A stretch of DNA of 64,000 nt from Marisa cornuarietis (taxonomy: Eukaryota > Mollusca > Gastropoda > Architaenioglossa > Ampullariidae). Numbering within the stretch: position 1 is the stretch's first letter; each line of letters starts with the position of its first letter. The notes beneath the pieces were generated by a model. It did not search any database. It saw only the letters and a program-made list of their open reading frames with translations, and had not been told where the DNA came from. Shown here in pieces: positions 1-12,500 of the stretch. The position numbers and the translations under genes were made by a program. The stretch spans positions 7,687,501-7,751,500 of the forward strand of contig SMMW01000585.1 of the NCBI GenBank assembly GCA_004794655.1, read 5' to 3'.

Positions 1-850
1 TGATATTCCCACACCATTCCAAAACCATGTTTATACAAAAATATCATAATAAAGTGTAGCCATATTTTCTTGTTTTGTTCGTGTAGTAGTGATAATATTA
101 AACAGACTTTCTTCTGGAGTCTAGATTGTGGTATTCTTAGCAGACGAGCTAATATCCAATACACCGCACTGATGCATTAACAAAAGGAATCTACTACATT
201 CCACATAGGTCAGCAAGCTAAGTGTTCTTGTTGTGACTCTTAAAAATCTTTTCATGGCATATATGTGTACCTTCTCGATGGTATCATTACTGGTACAAAG
301 ACCCCATATTTTAGAACCATATAAAAGTAGTGGGTGAATCTGGGCATAAAAAAATTGAAAAGCAGGCTGGGTGAAGTATCAGCAATGTACCAGAACAGTA
401 CTCATTTATGTCCCTTGTTAGTTTGTTTATAAACAAGGTGAATGGTACAGGGCTACAAATATCACCTTGTTTAAGACCACGGAGGAATTCAATACAATCA
501 GACAACTTTGTACCAGCTCGCACTCTAGCCTTTACATTATTGTACATGCTTTGAATTGCTAAAAATATTTTTCCTTTAAACCCTTTTTTTCTAACACATT
601 CTATAGTTTGTTTCTTGAACGGTTTCTTCAAGGACGGTTTTATTATGCTGACAACGTCTGAATGTTTAATGTCTTGTCACCATTTCTTCTATAGCCACAG
701 AAATACGACTTACACTTGTCGAGACAAAATTCAGATTTTCCGTCAAAACCTTTGTCTGATTATCCAGCATTTCCTGAAAGTTTTGAAGTAGTTCGGCGGA
801 TTTGGTATTTTTGTTGTCAGGACCAGGATTTGGCGTAACACATCCTAAGT
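1..850 (-). mobile_element. LINE (non-LTR retrotransposon) relic
   Basis: Read on the minus strand, positions about 650-310 encode a reverse-transcriptase piece with the motif LKQGDICSP and the downstream helix FINKLTRDIN. Positions about 310-1 continue with the post-RT segment (YGSKIWGL, YAMKRFLRV) that is typical of molluscan LINEs, interrupted by stops. Further 5' (about 840-660) lies a short frame reading CVTPNPGPD followed by a coiled-coil-like stretch. That resembles the 2A-like NPGP motif found near the start of some LINE ORFs. The RT catalytic YADD box and the endonuclease are missing and several frames are broken, so this is an internally deleted, inactive copy. Its 3' end lies outside the window. 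The clade cannot be fixed from the sequence alone. Confidence 0.75.
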
Positions 851-1233
851 GGTGCCTTGATTATTTGCAATATCACAAGCTTACTTCCAGCGTAGGGGTA
901 CTTCACCTGAGAATCTAGGTGCATAGAGAATTCTCACGCGTCTAGTCATGAAAGTCGCGCAAGTAAAAACAAAGCATCCAACGACAGCTCGATACTGTTG
1001 CATCTCGATTCCCATGGCACAGGCCGCATAGTTCACTTTTTTAAGTTTCGAAATTTCACAGATATATCGAGGAAAACACATTAAAACACAGCTTTGTAAT
1101 CCTCGTATTGAGAGGAACACATCAATGTAAATATAGTTGGTAGAATAAGTAAATTATTGTAGAAATTAGCTTAAATGCCGAGCACATTTTATAGCGACCT
1201 ACACACAGGTGAGCCGAGTTCAATCCCTCCTTC
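851..1233. other. Unassigned spacer
   Basis: AT-rich sequence between the LINE relic and a GT/GA microsatellite. The only long open frame, minus strand 881-1120, has no recognisable motif and no splice context. I see nothing supported here. Confidence 0.4.

Positions 1234-1297
<64 letters not shown>
1234..1297. repeat. (GT)n(GA)n microsatellite
   Basis: A run of GT dinucleotides passes into about 22 GA dinucleotides. A matching GTGTGAGAGAGA run resumes at about 1450-1487 on the far side of a SINE. The SINE therefore appears to have inserted into this microsatellite and split it. Confidence 0.9.
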
Positions 1298-1300
<3 letters not shown>

Positions 1301-1449
1301 TGGGTGTTTTACGCCGTCAGCAACTAAGGCTCCATCCTGGGGAGGCAGCCATCCATATAAAGAGATGTCACATGCAGAAAAAGAACAGCGTGCCCGAGAC
1401 GAGAGATGAATCCAGGACAGCCAACCTTCACTAACCGTTGCGGCCCACT
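1298..1449 (-). mobile_element. SINE copy A (tRNA-derived family)
   Basis: Minus-strand copy of the SINE family seen complete at 32552-32738. Shared blocks are GGTGTTTTACGCC, CAACTAAGGCT, CACATGCAGAAA, AACAGCGTGCCCGAGAC, CCAGGACAGCCAACCTTCACT and AACCGTTGC. The copy carries small deletions. It is flanked on both sides by GTGTGAGAGA tracts, as expected from a target duplication inside a microsatellite. Confidence 0.8.
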
Positions 1450-1499
1450 CTGTGTGAGAGAGAGAGAGAGAGAAAGAGAGAGAGATTTGTCTGTCAGTG

Positions 1500-4400
1500 A
1501 AAAATGTAAATTAAGGATTCCCACTAAGCCTATCTTTCATATGTAAAGCCGAGGTCACGTGCAAGTGTCTTCTCTAGTTTCTCAGACATACGAGAGAAAA
1601 AAATTGACTCGGCAATTAACCGATCGATAGCTATCATTGATGACTTCACCGCGTTGCTCGTTCGCTACGAAGATAAAAATGGAGGCACAATCGGGAAGCG
1701 AGCTCAAGACGTTACCATCTGATAGCGACAGATTGTTTCCCCTCACCAGCCCCTCCCTCCACCTCCCAGTGCACGCTGTGATGCTTTTAGGGCTCACGAA
1801 CACACTTGCGATTTCTGATGCAGTACCTGGGATGGGGTTTCTACGCTGAAGCTGTCGTGGCATTATGAGTGGCTTGTGGCTCACGCAGGTTTGAATTCTT
1901 CAGGATTTTCAAAATTGGAGAAACATTTTCTGCAGGCAGGCACGAGACGTGTTTCTGATTGTTCGCAAACCCCGGGAGATGCAGCAAGATGGCGCCGGCT
2001 TAACATACGTAACGAGGGCATTCTGCTTTTGTTACTGGTGCGGCAGGGGGTTGTGGGATGGGAGTGTGCAGCTGCTCCCGTGCACTCGTTCAGTTGGTTC
2101 GCTTTCTTACTTTTCAATTGAATGTATAGTTTCGAACCTTATTCCTTATCTTTAAGATTAATTTTATTATATTTATCACATACAGGCTTTAAAAGTTTTA
2201 TTGCTCTCTCGTGACTCCCTTTCGCTCCTTAACGGCCTAGCATAGTACAATTTTTTTTTAAAGCACTGAATTGATCTCAGTACAAGGAAGGGGCTTTTAC
2301 CCAATGTATGGGTGAATAACTCCCCTCAGTTTTCAGCTGACCTACAAATATCGCCATGCGCAAAATGTGGTCAAACTTGTGATTACGCGATTGTCCACAC
2401 CTAATTAGCATATAATCCAAGCTCTCAAACTGACTGAGTCTCCGACGACGTAAGCGTGTCCATATACAACCCCGAGGGCAGTGTTTTGACTGCATGGGGA
2501 TGTGTATCTCGAGAACGCTAAAAGGGGTATTCGCCCTGATTTGTACATTTGGATATAGTATATTGTCCTGAATTCTTCCTAGTCATTTTAAAAATGCCGT
2601 TCTGCACTGTAGTAGCCCTTAAAACGCAGAGAACAGTATATAAAGATCAAACCAAACCATCGGCTATAAAACAGGTATACACAGGGTAGAAATAAATAAA
2701 TAGCAAGGAGGACAGGGTTTGGACCACGTCCTTATAGACCCGTGACACTAGACCCTATAGAAGAGAACCAGAGCGAAACACGAGATCGAGATGTCAGAAA
2801 GGGAAGGAAAAGGATGACAGGTCATGCTTAGTTTTCTTTTTTCTCAAAGGGAATGGTGTAGTGATAGCGAGTGGACAACGAAAAGATTTGAAAATCCAAC
2901 GAAAATCTCATTCGAATGAAGAATAACCAGGTGATAGAAATTTCTTCACTTTGATACAGATAGACAGACTCAGAGATTGATTGACTTATTGACTGATATT
3001 CTTACAAATTGGTATTTTAGCGGTTTGAACGTCTTTTACGTTTGAGCACGCGAACAAAAACTACTGTTTTGACGAAGCTTGTCATAGTTTCGCCACCCAA
3101 TGTGTAGACCGTACATGCTTTTTCAATGGTTTTTATTTCTCCTCTATGTGTATTGTCGTAGACCTTAGGCGCGTAAAAATTTTCGATGCGTGATTAACTT
3201 ATCCGGTCCTGAATATAGAAAACCGGTAAAACATGCCCAGACAGAACTGGGGGGGGGGGGATAATGTGGGAGCTCGAATGTGGGGAAAGGGAGAAAACTA
3301 GAAGAGAATAAACGAGAAAGCTCAAGCGTGAGAGAAATACGGGGGAAGGAGGGGAGAGTAAAAAATTAAATTCTTCATGAGACTAAACGAATGGGGTTAG
3401 GGAGTTAAAGGGAGGGGCACGCAGAAACCTTATCAAAGGAGGAACCGCGTGATTTAATGGTTCGTGTCGCATTTAGGTATAACTATGATCGAGATGCACT
3501 GATAACAGACTTAAAATAGATTTTTAAAAACCTAAATGATTCACGCACGAAGGGGGATGGGGGCACGGGGAGATGGGGAAATTGAGTAAAGCAAATAGCA
3601 TCTAAACGTTTCGTTAGTAAGAAGGTGCAAAGAGCATCATTTCCAGAAAAAACCAACTTGGTCGGTCCATGCTGACACGCTGGGTTACCTACACAACGGA
3701 AAGTAAGGAGATAAGCTAGTGCCATCTAACCTTTTCTGAAAAAAACTTGATGGAACTCTGTATACCGAATGTGGTAGATGATAAAAGATACATAGCAGAT
3801 TAACAGACAAGGTGGACGGGAAGAACTCGTACACGATCCACAATCTCAAAGCCAAACAGTAGCCCAGATCCCGGGCACCTGCGACGTGCCATGTGAGAAG
3901 TGAGATCACTGACAACAGTAAACTGAAAAGACATCGAACATCACATACTAACGGCCCTTTCTTGGCACAGAGCGATGGCTGGTACGGGAGGGCCATCATA
4001 ATTGAGTAGGGGGTAAAAGGGGCTGAGCGGAGGAGCAATGAAGGACTTCCGCAGAGTTCTTATCGGAAAGTCAACGAAAGGAATGACGGGTCATGTTTAG
4101 CTGTGTTCTGAGAGAGAGAGAGGGAGGGAGGGAAGTGTAGGGGGTGGGGCAGGATGGGAGTGGAGGACACCGAGTCGATTTGTTTGGAAAATCAAACAGC
4201 CTACTTCTGACAGCATGTCCAGGCCCGTTAGTAGCCTCACAAGCAAGTCTCCGTTAGCGGATATGGCCGGTGTTTACAGGCGCTCACTTTTCGTTTCCGA
4301 TCGAGTAGAGACTCTCCCCATTTCCCACTCTCCTCCCACTTTGGCTGGTGTCTGCTACAGGCCACAGTGGCTCTACCGGTTACCTGCACACCGGCTCACC

Positions 4401-5140
4401 TTCTCTCGTGCACGCGCGGGCTCGAGGCATGAAGTGGACGAGAAGGTGGCCGAGCGTCAGAAGTCATCACGGTACCCATATCTCTGCTGACCGGCGACGG
4501 ACAACTACGCCACTCATTTTCACTTTTTTTTAGCAACTGTTTTGAAAGGAATTTTTTGTGTAAGGGGTAAAACCATCCCCAAAAAGTAGTTGTCAGCAGC
4601 CCTTGTCCATGGGTTGGCAGACACTTGCGATTCTGGCATCTTTGTCTCGGTTGCCCTGTCGTAGTGCTGCTGCCTCGTGACTGTTCCTGATGAATGGAGA
4701 TCGTGCAAGGAAGCTGTGAACAGCTTCATGACGTGTGTAAGAAATCTGTGCCGATAAGGACGCCCTATCTTGACGTGTGTGTCAGGTAATAAGAGGGAAG
4801 AAATACACATCAGTTTCTTTGAAATCGTCGCATTTTCCGTGTTTCCACAGTCAGCAACATGTTTTGTTTGCCGCGTGATGCGCACAGTGATTCCTGGTGT
4901 CCAAACATCCGCCTGCAGAAAACGTAAAACAAGTTTCCCCGAAGACATCAAAAAATCGTTTGCTCAGGAGGCCGGTCTCAGGGTAACCATCATTTGCGCA
5001 ACATGGAATTTACGGCACTGCAGCCCAGAAAAAGTCGAGTAAACACTGAGCAATGTGAAATAGTCTCTTACGTGGTGGTCTGCAACGCCAAGAGACCTTT
5101 CATCCGGAGGCGTCGTGTCTTCAGGCGGCAGTTGATTGAC
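1500..5140. other. Spacer upstream of the RNA deaminase gene
   Basis: No coding region that I can support. It contains a poly-G run near 3250, a GA-rich patch near 4110 and a GC-richer CpG-containing block at about 4200-4500. The last of these could be a promoter or 5' untranslated exon of the downstream ADAR-family gene, whose first exon is missing. Open frames here (for example 3685-4038 minus, 4215-4490 plus, 4770-5042 plus) show no family motif. Confidence 0.3.
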
Positions 5141-5610
5141 AACGTCGACGACAACAACAACGACGAGTTAGGTAATTTATTTGCCGATAACTACTGGTCC
5201 TGTTAGAATAGTTAGATGATGAAATAGGTAATATATTCGGCGAGAGTCTGTTCATCCTACTAGATTATCAAGTAGGTATTATGTCCTCCGACGATTCAAT
5301 GATTCAGTTAATGTACTTGCTGACGACGATGAAGTAGGTAATATATTTAGCCGATGATCCGCTAATCTTACTGGATGATAAATTGTTTAATATATCCACC
5401 AATGATCCAGTGATCATGTTAAACAATGAATTATGTCAAAATAGATTCGCCGATGGTCCAGTGATCCTGCTAGATGAAGTCGGTAGTAATTCACCATTGA
5501 ACCTATTAGATATTAATTAATAAAGTCTTGAATGATCGCTGATCCTGTTGAATTCTGAATTAGGCAAAACATTGACCGATGATTCAGTGGTCCTGTTAGA
5601 CGCACCATCT
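5140..5610. repeat. Degenerate tandem repeat, about 45-65 bp units
   Basis: A loose unit recurs about eight times. It reads roughly GCCGATGATCCAGTGATCCT, then GTTAGATGATGAA, then TTAGGTAATATATT. Copies of the first block lie near 5182, 5240, 5288, 5353, 5399, 5450, 5540 and 5572. Spacing and sequence vary, so the array is old or under relaxed turnover. Stops occur in all frames I read through, so it is not a coding repeat. Confidence 0.6.
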
Positions 5611-6448
5611 TCTTCACGTTGTTCTGGGACTCAGCTGACACTGTCTGTTGAGTACCGCGGATGAAAATCTAATGGTGCTTGGTCTGTCATTTACCTGATT
5701 TACCTGTCGCCTACTTGATGGACGATAACGTTATATACCTGTGTATTCTTTCGCGGTGGTTTTGGCAAGTTTAATTTATCTTTGATTTTAAAAGCATTTA
5801 TATGCATTCATCCGAATATGTGGAAACATTTCTTCTTAAATTGTAAATTTGGCAATATCCATCTCTACTTTTACGTCTGAGAACTAAAACAGTACACAGC
5901 TCAGGCGGAAAAGTCATGATAAATAGAGAAACTGCTATACAAGAGCAGACACTGAGCTGCTTAAAAGTGATTGCCAAGTATTACTAGCCAGTACCAATTA
6001 GTCTCTGGGCTCATGCATCATCACATCTGAATCTTTGTCATCAGTTTGTCATCATAATTATCACAAGCATCGTCGTCTTTGGCGTCGTTGCGGGAAGGGG
6101 GTCTGTCGTTTCTTATAATCGTTGATATGTAATTTTTTAATTCGTTTTTAAAGTAAGATTTTCTATTCAATTTTTTGTTTCCTTGATATGAGTTGATTGT
6201 TCTTTGCCACACATGTCTAGACTTTCTGCAACTGTATGCCAATATATGATCGACTCTTTCTTCCACGATACCGTCGATTCAAGCACACAACAGACAATAG
6301 TCCCAGCACTTATCCAATCCACCAGTTCATAAACCTCAATTACCCTCCCTTCCAAAGTGAATAAGCTTGGCAACGTCTGCCTTTTAAAAATGATGTTTAC
6401 ACCTGGAACTCAGTGTTCTTCCTGACACCAGTCTCACCTCCATTTTAG
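5611..6448. other. Spacer before the first recognised deaminase exon
   Basis: AT-rich, no recognisable coding segment. The plus-strand reading frame of the first recognised deaminase exon opens after an in-frame stop at 6391-6393, so the exon cannot begin before about 6394. Possible acceptors are the AGs at 6447-6448 and 6538-6539. Confidence 0.4.
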
Positions 6449-6539
6449 CGCAGACTTACGATCCCAACTGGAGCTCAGGCAAAGGCTTTTTTTATGAACC
6501 CAGCTCATATTTCCTCATTGTAAAAGATGTAAAAGCCAG

Positions 6540-9500
6540 CATCGATCTCGGTTCGCACAAAACTGCTCGTCAACATCAGTTGCTGTCTCATGTGTCGCCA
6601 GAACTCGAAGGGCTGGAGGGGCTTCCGGACCGCGTGCTGATGTTCGTGCGGAGGGACCCAGTCAGCGTTCTCATGGAGTACGGTCAGACCCGTGAGGTCA
6701 CGGTCGCCTTCACGGACATCATTCGCTCTGGTCCGCATCACGCGTCAAGGTCAGTAAACGGATGGAGCAGTTAAATCTGAATCTGAACTTAATCTGGTAT
6801 GTGTCTCCGTGCGTGTGTATATGGGCGCGCGCGTGTGTGCAACAGACGTTTATTCCCCCCCCCCCAATAATCATTCTACATTATTGTACGAGCAGATTAG
6901 TGTTTGAATGTTTGAATGACGTTCATTGTACAAAGCTGTGTCTAATCTGCTCGTATACTTTTCGGACAGGTTCCACACGTCAGCAACTGTAGACGAGGAA
7001 ACCTTCGCACAAGGCACCGGGACTTCCAAGAAGAACGCCAAGAAGGCAGCCTCCATCTTGGCCTTGCGGGCCATGTACGATCGCGGCATGCAGAGCCTGC
7101 GGGACGCCAACCACATCATCGTGAGTCTTGCGCTGGTGGGAACGCCACAGCCACTTGTGCACGGACCTGTTTTTGTGCGGAGGTAGAACCACGAGATTGC
7201 GGTCACGTGGTAAAGGCCCTTTTATACGCCGTTCTTAACGGAATAAAATTGCGTGCCAATACTTTTGCCAGTTCGCTGGGACTTAGGGGCTCTATGGACG
7301 TTTGTCGGTACTTTGCCCGTGTAAGCACTGCCATAAGATGGGTGAAGGTGGCTGCTACTGGTGGCCACCTGCACTTGGGGTGGTGCTGGTCAGTTAGTTG
7401 GCCTGGTTAACGACTTGTTGTGTTTGAATTTGATAACTGGCTCCCTAATGGTAGGTGGGTGCCTGGAAAGAAGATAACACTAATGCTAATTTTTTAAAAT
7501 TTTCAAACTAAAACAGTAGAAAAAGTAGCAACAAGAAGCAACAACAACAACAACAACAACAACAACAAAAACAAACAGACAAACAAACAAACAAAAAAAC
7601 GACTGCGTATACAACTGCTTCCTTTCAAAGCCTGCACGGGCATCCTAAGAGGAATGATCAAGGACGGTTTTATTTTCCAGAGCATGCTCAGTCACTTTTT
7701 ACTCGCTTCAGAAAATTTCCATATTTTCCATGTTACCACTCATATCAAATGACGTTTGTTGCTGGTAATAACTGGTCTTTCGCTGGACACATATATGTGG
7801 GTATGTTTGGCAAAGAAAAAGAAACGTCACACTAACGACAATATATTCGACAGTATATGTCTCGTTAAAAATGCTTATAGATGTGATAAGGATACGATCG
7901 TGAGTTCTTTAATGGAGAAGGTAAACTTACTGTCTGTCGGTACAGAACACGGATTTAAAGACTTTGGGCCGCAGCGACTTCCTGCCGCACGAAACGCGTG
8001 TCATGCTGGCCAGTCGGCGAGCTCTGGAACTGGCGGAGCAGACGCAGTTCATCAACTACTCCAAGGATAAGGTGGTGGCAGCCGTCCTGCTGGAGAACCG
8101 CGGCAAGTACAAAGTCGTCGGCCTTGGAACAGGTAAGTTCCAAAACATGTGATACTCGTCTCTTAATGTTGTTCTTCCGTGGAAAGAGTGGATCGAGAGA
8201 ATCCCAGTCTATGACTGTAGATTTACGAACTGTCAAGACAGGGAGTTATCCCGATTTATGGCTTTAGTATTTTCTTATTGTATCCGTAGTACTTTGCCTT
8301 GTCCTAGCATAGGACCATTGTTTCTGGATAATAGGATGCTGTAGTCATGATGGACAGGAGTAAACAATACGTTGCTGGCTGATTTAACGAAGTATCAGCT
8401 AAAGTACTCACAAAGTAGAGGTATTTAGATGGCTTCTTCACGCATCACCCATGAAGCAGAGACCAAACGACATTTTATTTGCGTGGCCCTTACGCCGTAC
8501 CAGCACTAGCGGCTGTATCATGGCGAGATAATATTAACAATCTTGTAGAAGAGTAGTGTTCATTGTGAGAGTAAATATAGATGATCAAAGCGATGATAAG
8601 AAAAGTGTCGAGCATGAAACAAGGTGAGGATCGTCTTATATTAAAAAAAGATTGTGTGAAGTAAAACAATGGAGAGATGATAAATTGTTGGTCCTGTGTG
8701 AATTACAGATACAGTCCTGAAACTCGTAAAACACATGCTGATTCTAAATACCTAATAACAGGTAACCGATGTATACAGTACCAACACCTGGCTCTCGATG
8801 GCAGCAGAGTGATTCATTCTCACGCAGAGATCATCGCGCGCCGTGCCTTCATCAGGTACGTACGGAGCTAAGAACTTGTGGCTGGTGTGTATGGGGTTAA
8901 CAACTTTCTCATTATGTAAGGCGTACCTATATAGGTATTGATGCACCCCACCTTCGTCTATGATATGTCGTTTATCGCCAGTGTGTATGCTGCTACATAA
9001 GCTTTTACTTATGTGTTTCGTTGTATGTCAAACAGTCGGTTAGTTTATAATCCTAAGAGCACAACGCATTAAGCTCGCCTCCACACGGGTAGTTCGTTTT
9101 ATAAATTCTGTTGTTGCTATTATTATTATTATTATTATTACTGTTATTTTTATGTAATAAGGTAATTTATATAGCGCGATTTCGTCATGTAATATCATTA
9201 CGATTTACAATGCATTAAACACATTAATACTATTAAGTAAAACACAAAAAAGATGCTGGATGGAAACTCTTAAAATCATTGTCATTCAAAGTGGTTGGGA
9301 GAGGGTCAAACATCACAAGTCTTAGAAGCATTTCGTGAACCTCGTTGAATGGTACTCGAGCTGCTGCCTCGGGATGGTTACACTCTCGATGGCTCCGTTA
9401 CCCGCGCCGACATGTACGTGTACGCAAAACAGTTACACTAAATTACTAGCAAAGATAATACAATCAGACTCCGAGCCCCCAGTAAACCCCAAATAATCAA

Positions 9501-12500
9501 CAAGGCAATATAGTGTGATAAAGATAATTATTATTAAATCGAGAGATTTATACAACACGTTACTGGTAATGCATGCAATAACTTCAAAGATTCAAAAGAG
9601 GGCTGTCTTTTAGGGGTCTCGCTTATCTCTTATCCAAGTAACGTGAGCCACTGAATATCTTTAATTACCACACACAATACACTACACTCGGTCGACACAC
9701 ACTCGCCACTTATCTCAACACACGAATGTCTCTCGCGACATGGAGGTCCATCTGATGTTTCTTGACGTATGGAATCCATTGATGTCCTCGTTGATCGTAG
9801 CTGCCTTCACACGAGCCTTGAGACACGAGACACGTCCCTTGCGTCACCATGTGTCTCTCCCTCGCCTCTAGGTCGTAATTGCTGTCTAGAGCCTAACAGC
9901 ACCTATTGAGGGACCAACGCTTATTTACCAGCCTCGAGACTCACTGTTTGCAGCCCAACAGCTACTGGCGTGATGAAGCGCTGAGTACTCTGTTACTCTG
10001 AGCGGGTCTGAGCAATTTTAAGTAAAGTCGTGCTGCAGTTAGTCACGATTACAAAACTATCAGCAGAGTATCTGATATCAGCTATCTTGATCAGTCTCTT
10101 TTACGAACCTTCCCCCGTCGAGACCAAGTGCTTGACGCCGATTTCTCGATCGTTATGGTGTTAAGTCCTCATCCTAGTACGTGATGGGCAGGTGGTCTCT
10201 CTGATTTACTACCCATCAGCCCCTCTTTTTCCCCCTCCCATCTGTAACGCAACAGGCGAAAGAGGCGTCACCAAGTCGGGCTTCCTATTAACTACCTGTG
10301 TCCGACTTGGTGGCACTAAAATCAAACGCTTTTGTCCGCTCTAGGTACATTCTGACCTTGAATTAACGGACTCATTCCGACGTGCGGTCACTGGTGGTTT
10401 CCCCTTCATGACAGATCTCCTGTAGAGATATCGGAAGTTCCACATTCCGACACTTGGCGGACAATAGGACGGTTGCTGTGTTCAACTACATAACCTATCA
10501 TGTGTGCGTCCGTTCTACTCGTGTGAGAAGTAGAAGTGTGGCACCAACGCTCTTGCCCTAATAATAATAATGAAGATTTTTATAGCGCATATTCACATAG
10601 TGATCATGCTCTTAGCGCTTAAAACGAGGAAGAGACTAAATGGGCAGAACACGATGGACGGAAGAATAAACGACAGTACTGGCGACAAACAGAAAACAAA
10701 GATAGAAAACAAAAGGCAGCAAGTAACAGGAACAGAGAATATGGTGATTCTGCAGAGGAAGATGGGTAGAAAAGTAGCGAGAGCGGAAGGAGGGTAAGAA
10801 GGACTAGCAGAATTGTCTCGCACCTTCTATTTAGAGACAGGGGAAACTTCGTCAGTGGAGTTAGAAGTCGGTGCCTGCAAATCAAGATCCTTCATGAGTC
10901 TCTCGATCTTGTTTGCAAAAGCGTTCGGTATTAAAGATAAAGGGATAACAGTAGACAATTGCACAGTGGTGGACTTGCCACAGATGTTGTTTGTAATGTG
11001 GTACAATCCTTTGCTGGATTTAGCACAAACAATCTAAGTGTCACAGAACATGCATTTAGCACTTTGTACGAGATGTACACAATTCTAGCCTTTTTGTGTG
11101 GTAATGCATGGAACATAAAAACTCTGGTCCTCCATGGTTGTTCAGCACGCCGCCTATGTGCGTGTGTTTTAGTGGCAAAACTATCTGTTCATCGGTGTTT
11201 TAGATGTCCTTTAAATGATTGTCTTGTGATATTTGGGCCACCACCACCCCCCTTTCATCTGCCCTCTGCTATCCGATCCAGGTACTTGCTGAAGCAGCTG
11301 GCCACATACAAGGCCAAGGAGCCCCACGCGCTCTTTACCCGAAGTCACGTGACACAGCTGTTGCAGCTCCGCGATGACGTCAAGGTGCACCTGTACATTT
11401 CCAGGCCTCCCTGCGGTGACGCTGCGGCCTTTCCTACAATCACGTAAGGGTTTGAAGTTTCACTTCGTCCCTGGTACTACTAATCGCTAGAGTTCTGAGA
11501 ATCACCGGTCCTCTGTGGTCCTTCTTGAATCATCATTCTTTATTGGAGTGTCGCGAGGTGCTTGTGACGTCGCACACTTGCCCTGCCACACAAAACTACT
11601 GTCGTCATGAGGGTTTTTTTTGTCTCTGTCCGATGATGCAGTAGTGGGTGGGACGAGTTAATTACGTGGCACTGCCCTAAGGTCGATTGTCAGTAGCCTT
11701 TCCTGTTTTCTCCTCACACTAAATGACTAGCAGAAGTCAGAGCCCAACAGTAGCACGTGCATCATTTTCCCCTCCCCCTTCTTTCATATTTCATGTATTT
11801 CTTGTTCGCATAATTCAAGTCTCAAGTATCTGTTCACTATATTTATATATTAATGTCATACACATTTGTTTTGCATTATCGCGTATGGGGCGAAGCTTAA
11901 GCTGGATGACAAATTCTTAGTAGCAAGCTAAACTGCTTACGAATAGAGTGTCAGGCATTTACTGACTGCTTGATGTTAAACATCCAACTAGCACCTAGTA
12001 GCATTGTAACCTAACCCCTGACCCCTGGTCGTTGGCCATATATGCGCTGCTGTAAATCATGTCAGTTTGTAATGCGCATGTCTGTTGCAGAAATTTTCCG
12101 AACCGCATGCGAGCCATTCGAAAACAGGGTCAGCTTCGCACCATCATTGATGACGGTAAATTCCCGCGGTCAGTTGTGTGTGTGAGGGATGAGGTTGAAG
12201 GAGGGGTGGAGGGGAATTGGTGGTAAAGGCACAACTGATCAATGTCGAGACTAAACAAGAAAACGATAGGACAAGAAGAGCGCCTTACAGCCGTGACAGG
12301 ATAGCTATCTTTTGTACAATACCTCCAGGAATTGGAAGATGACAACGAAACTCCACCCAGATATTATCATGATTTTAAAAGTCACATTTTAAAGCTAGAT
12401 TTAAAGCGTTTTACATGCCACGGCGGTACGTGTTTTTTTTTCATTGTGATATCAGATGGCACCACCTCCTTAAAATTTAAAACTTCATGGAATAAACCAA

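Noticed and set aside
3685..4038. 117-codon minus-strand frame
   Set aside because: No recognisable domain and no partner exons; probably chance.
5140..5610. CRISPR-like or coding repeat array
   Set aside because: Units are too variable in length and sequence, the genome is eukaryotic, and stops occur in the frames read.
10959..11447. 162-codon plus-strand frame read as one ORF
   Set aside because: Only its last part (11282-11443) is a real deaminase exon; the upstream part is intron that happens to stay open.
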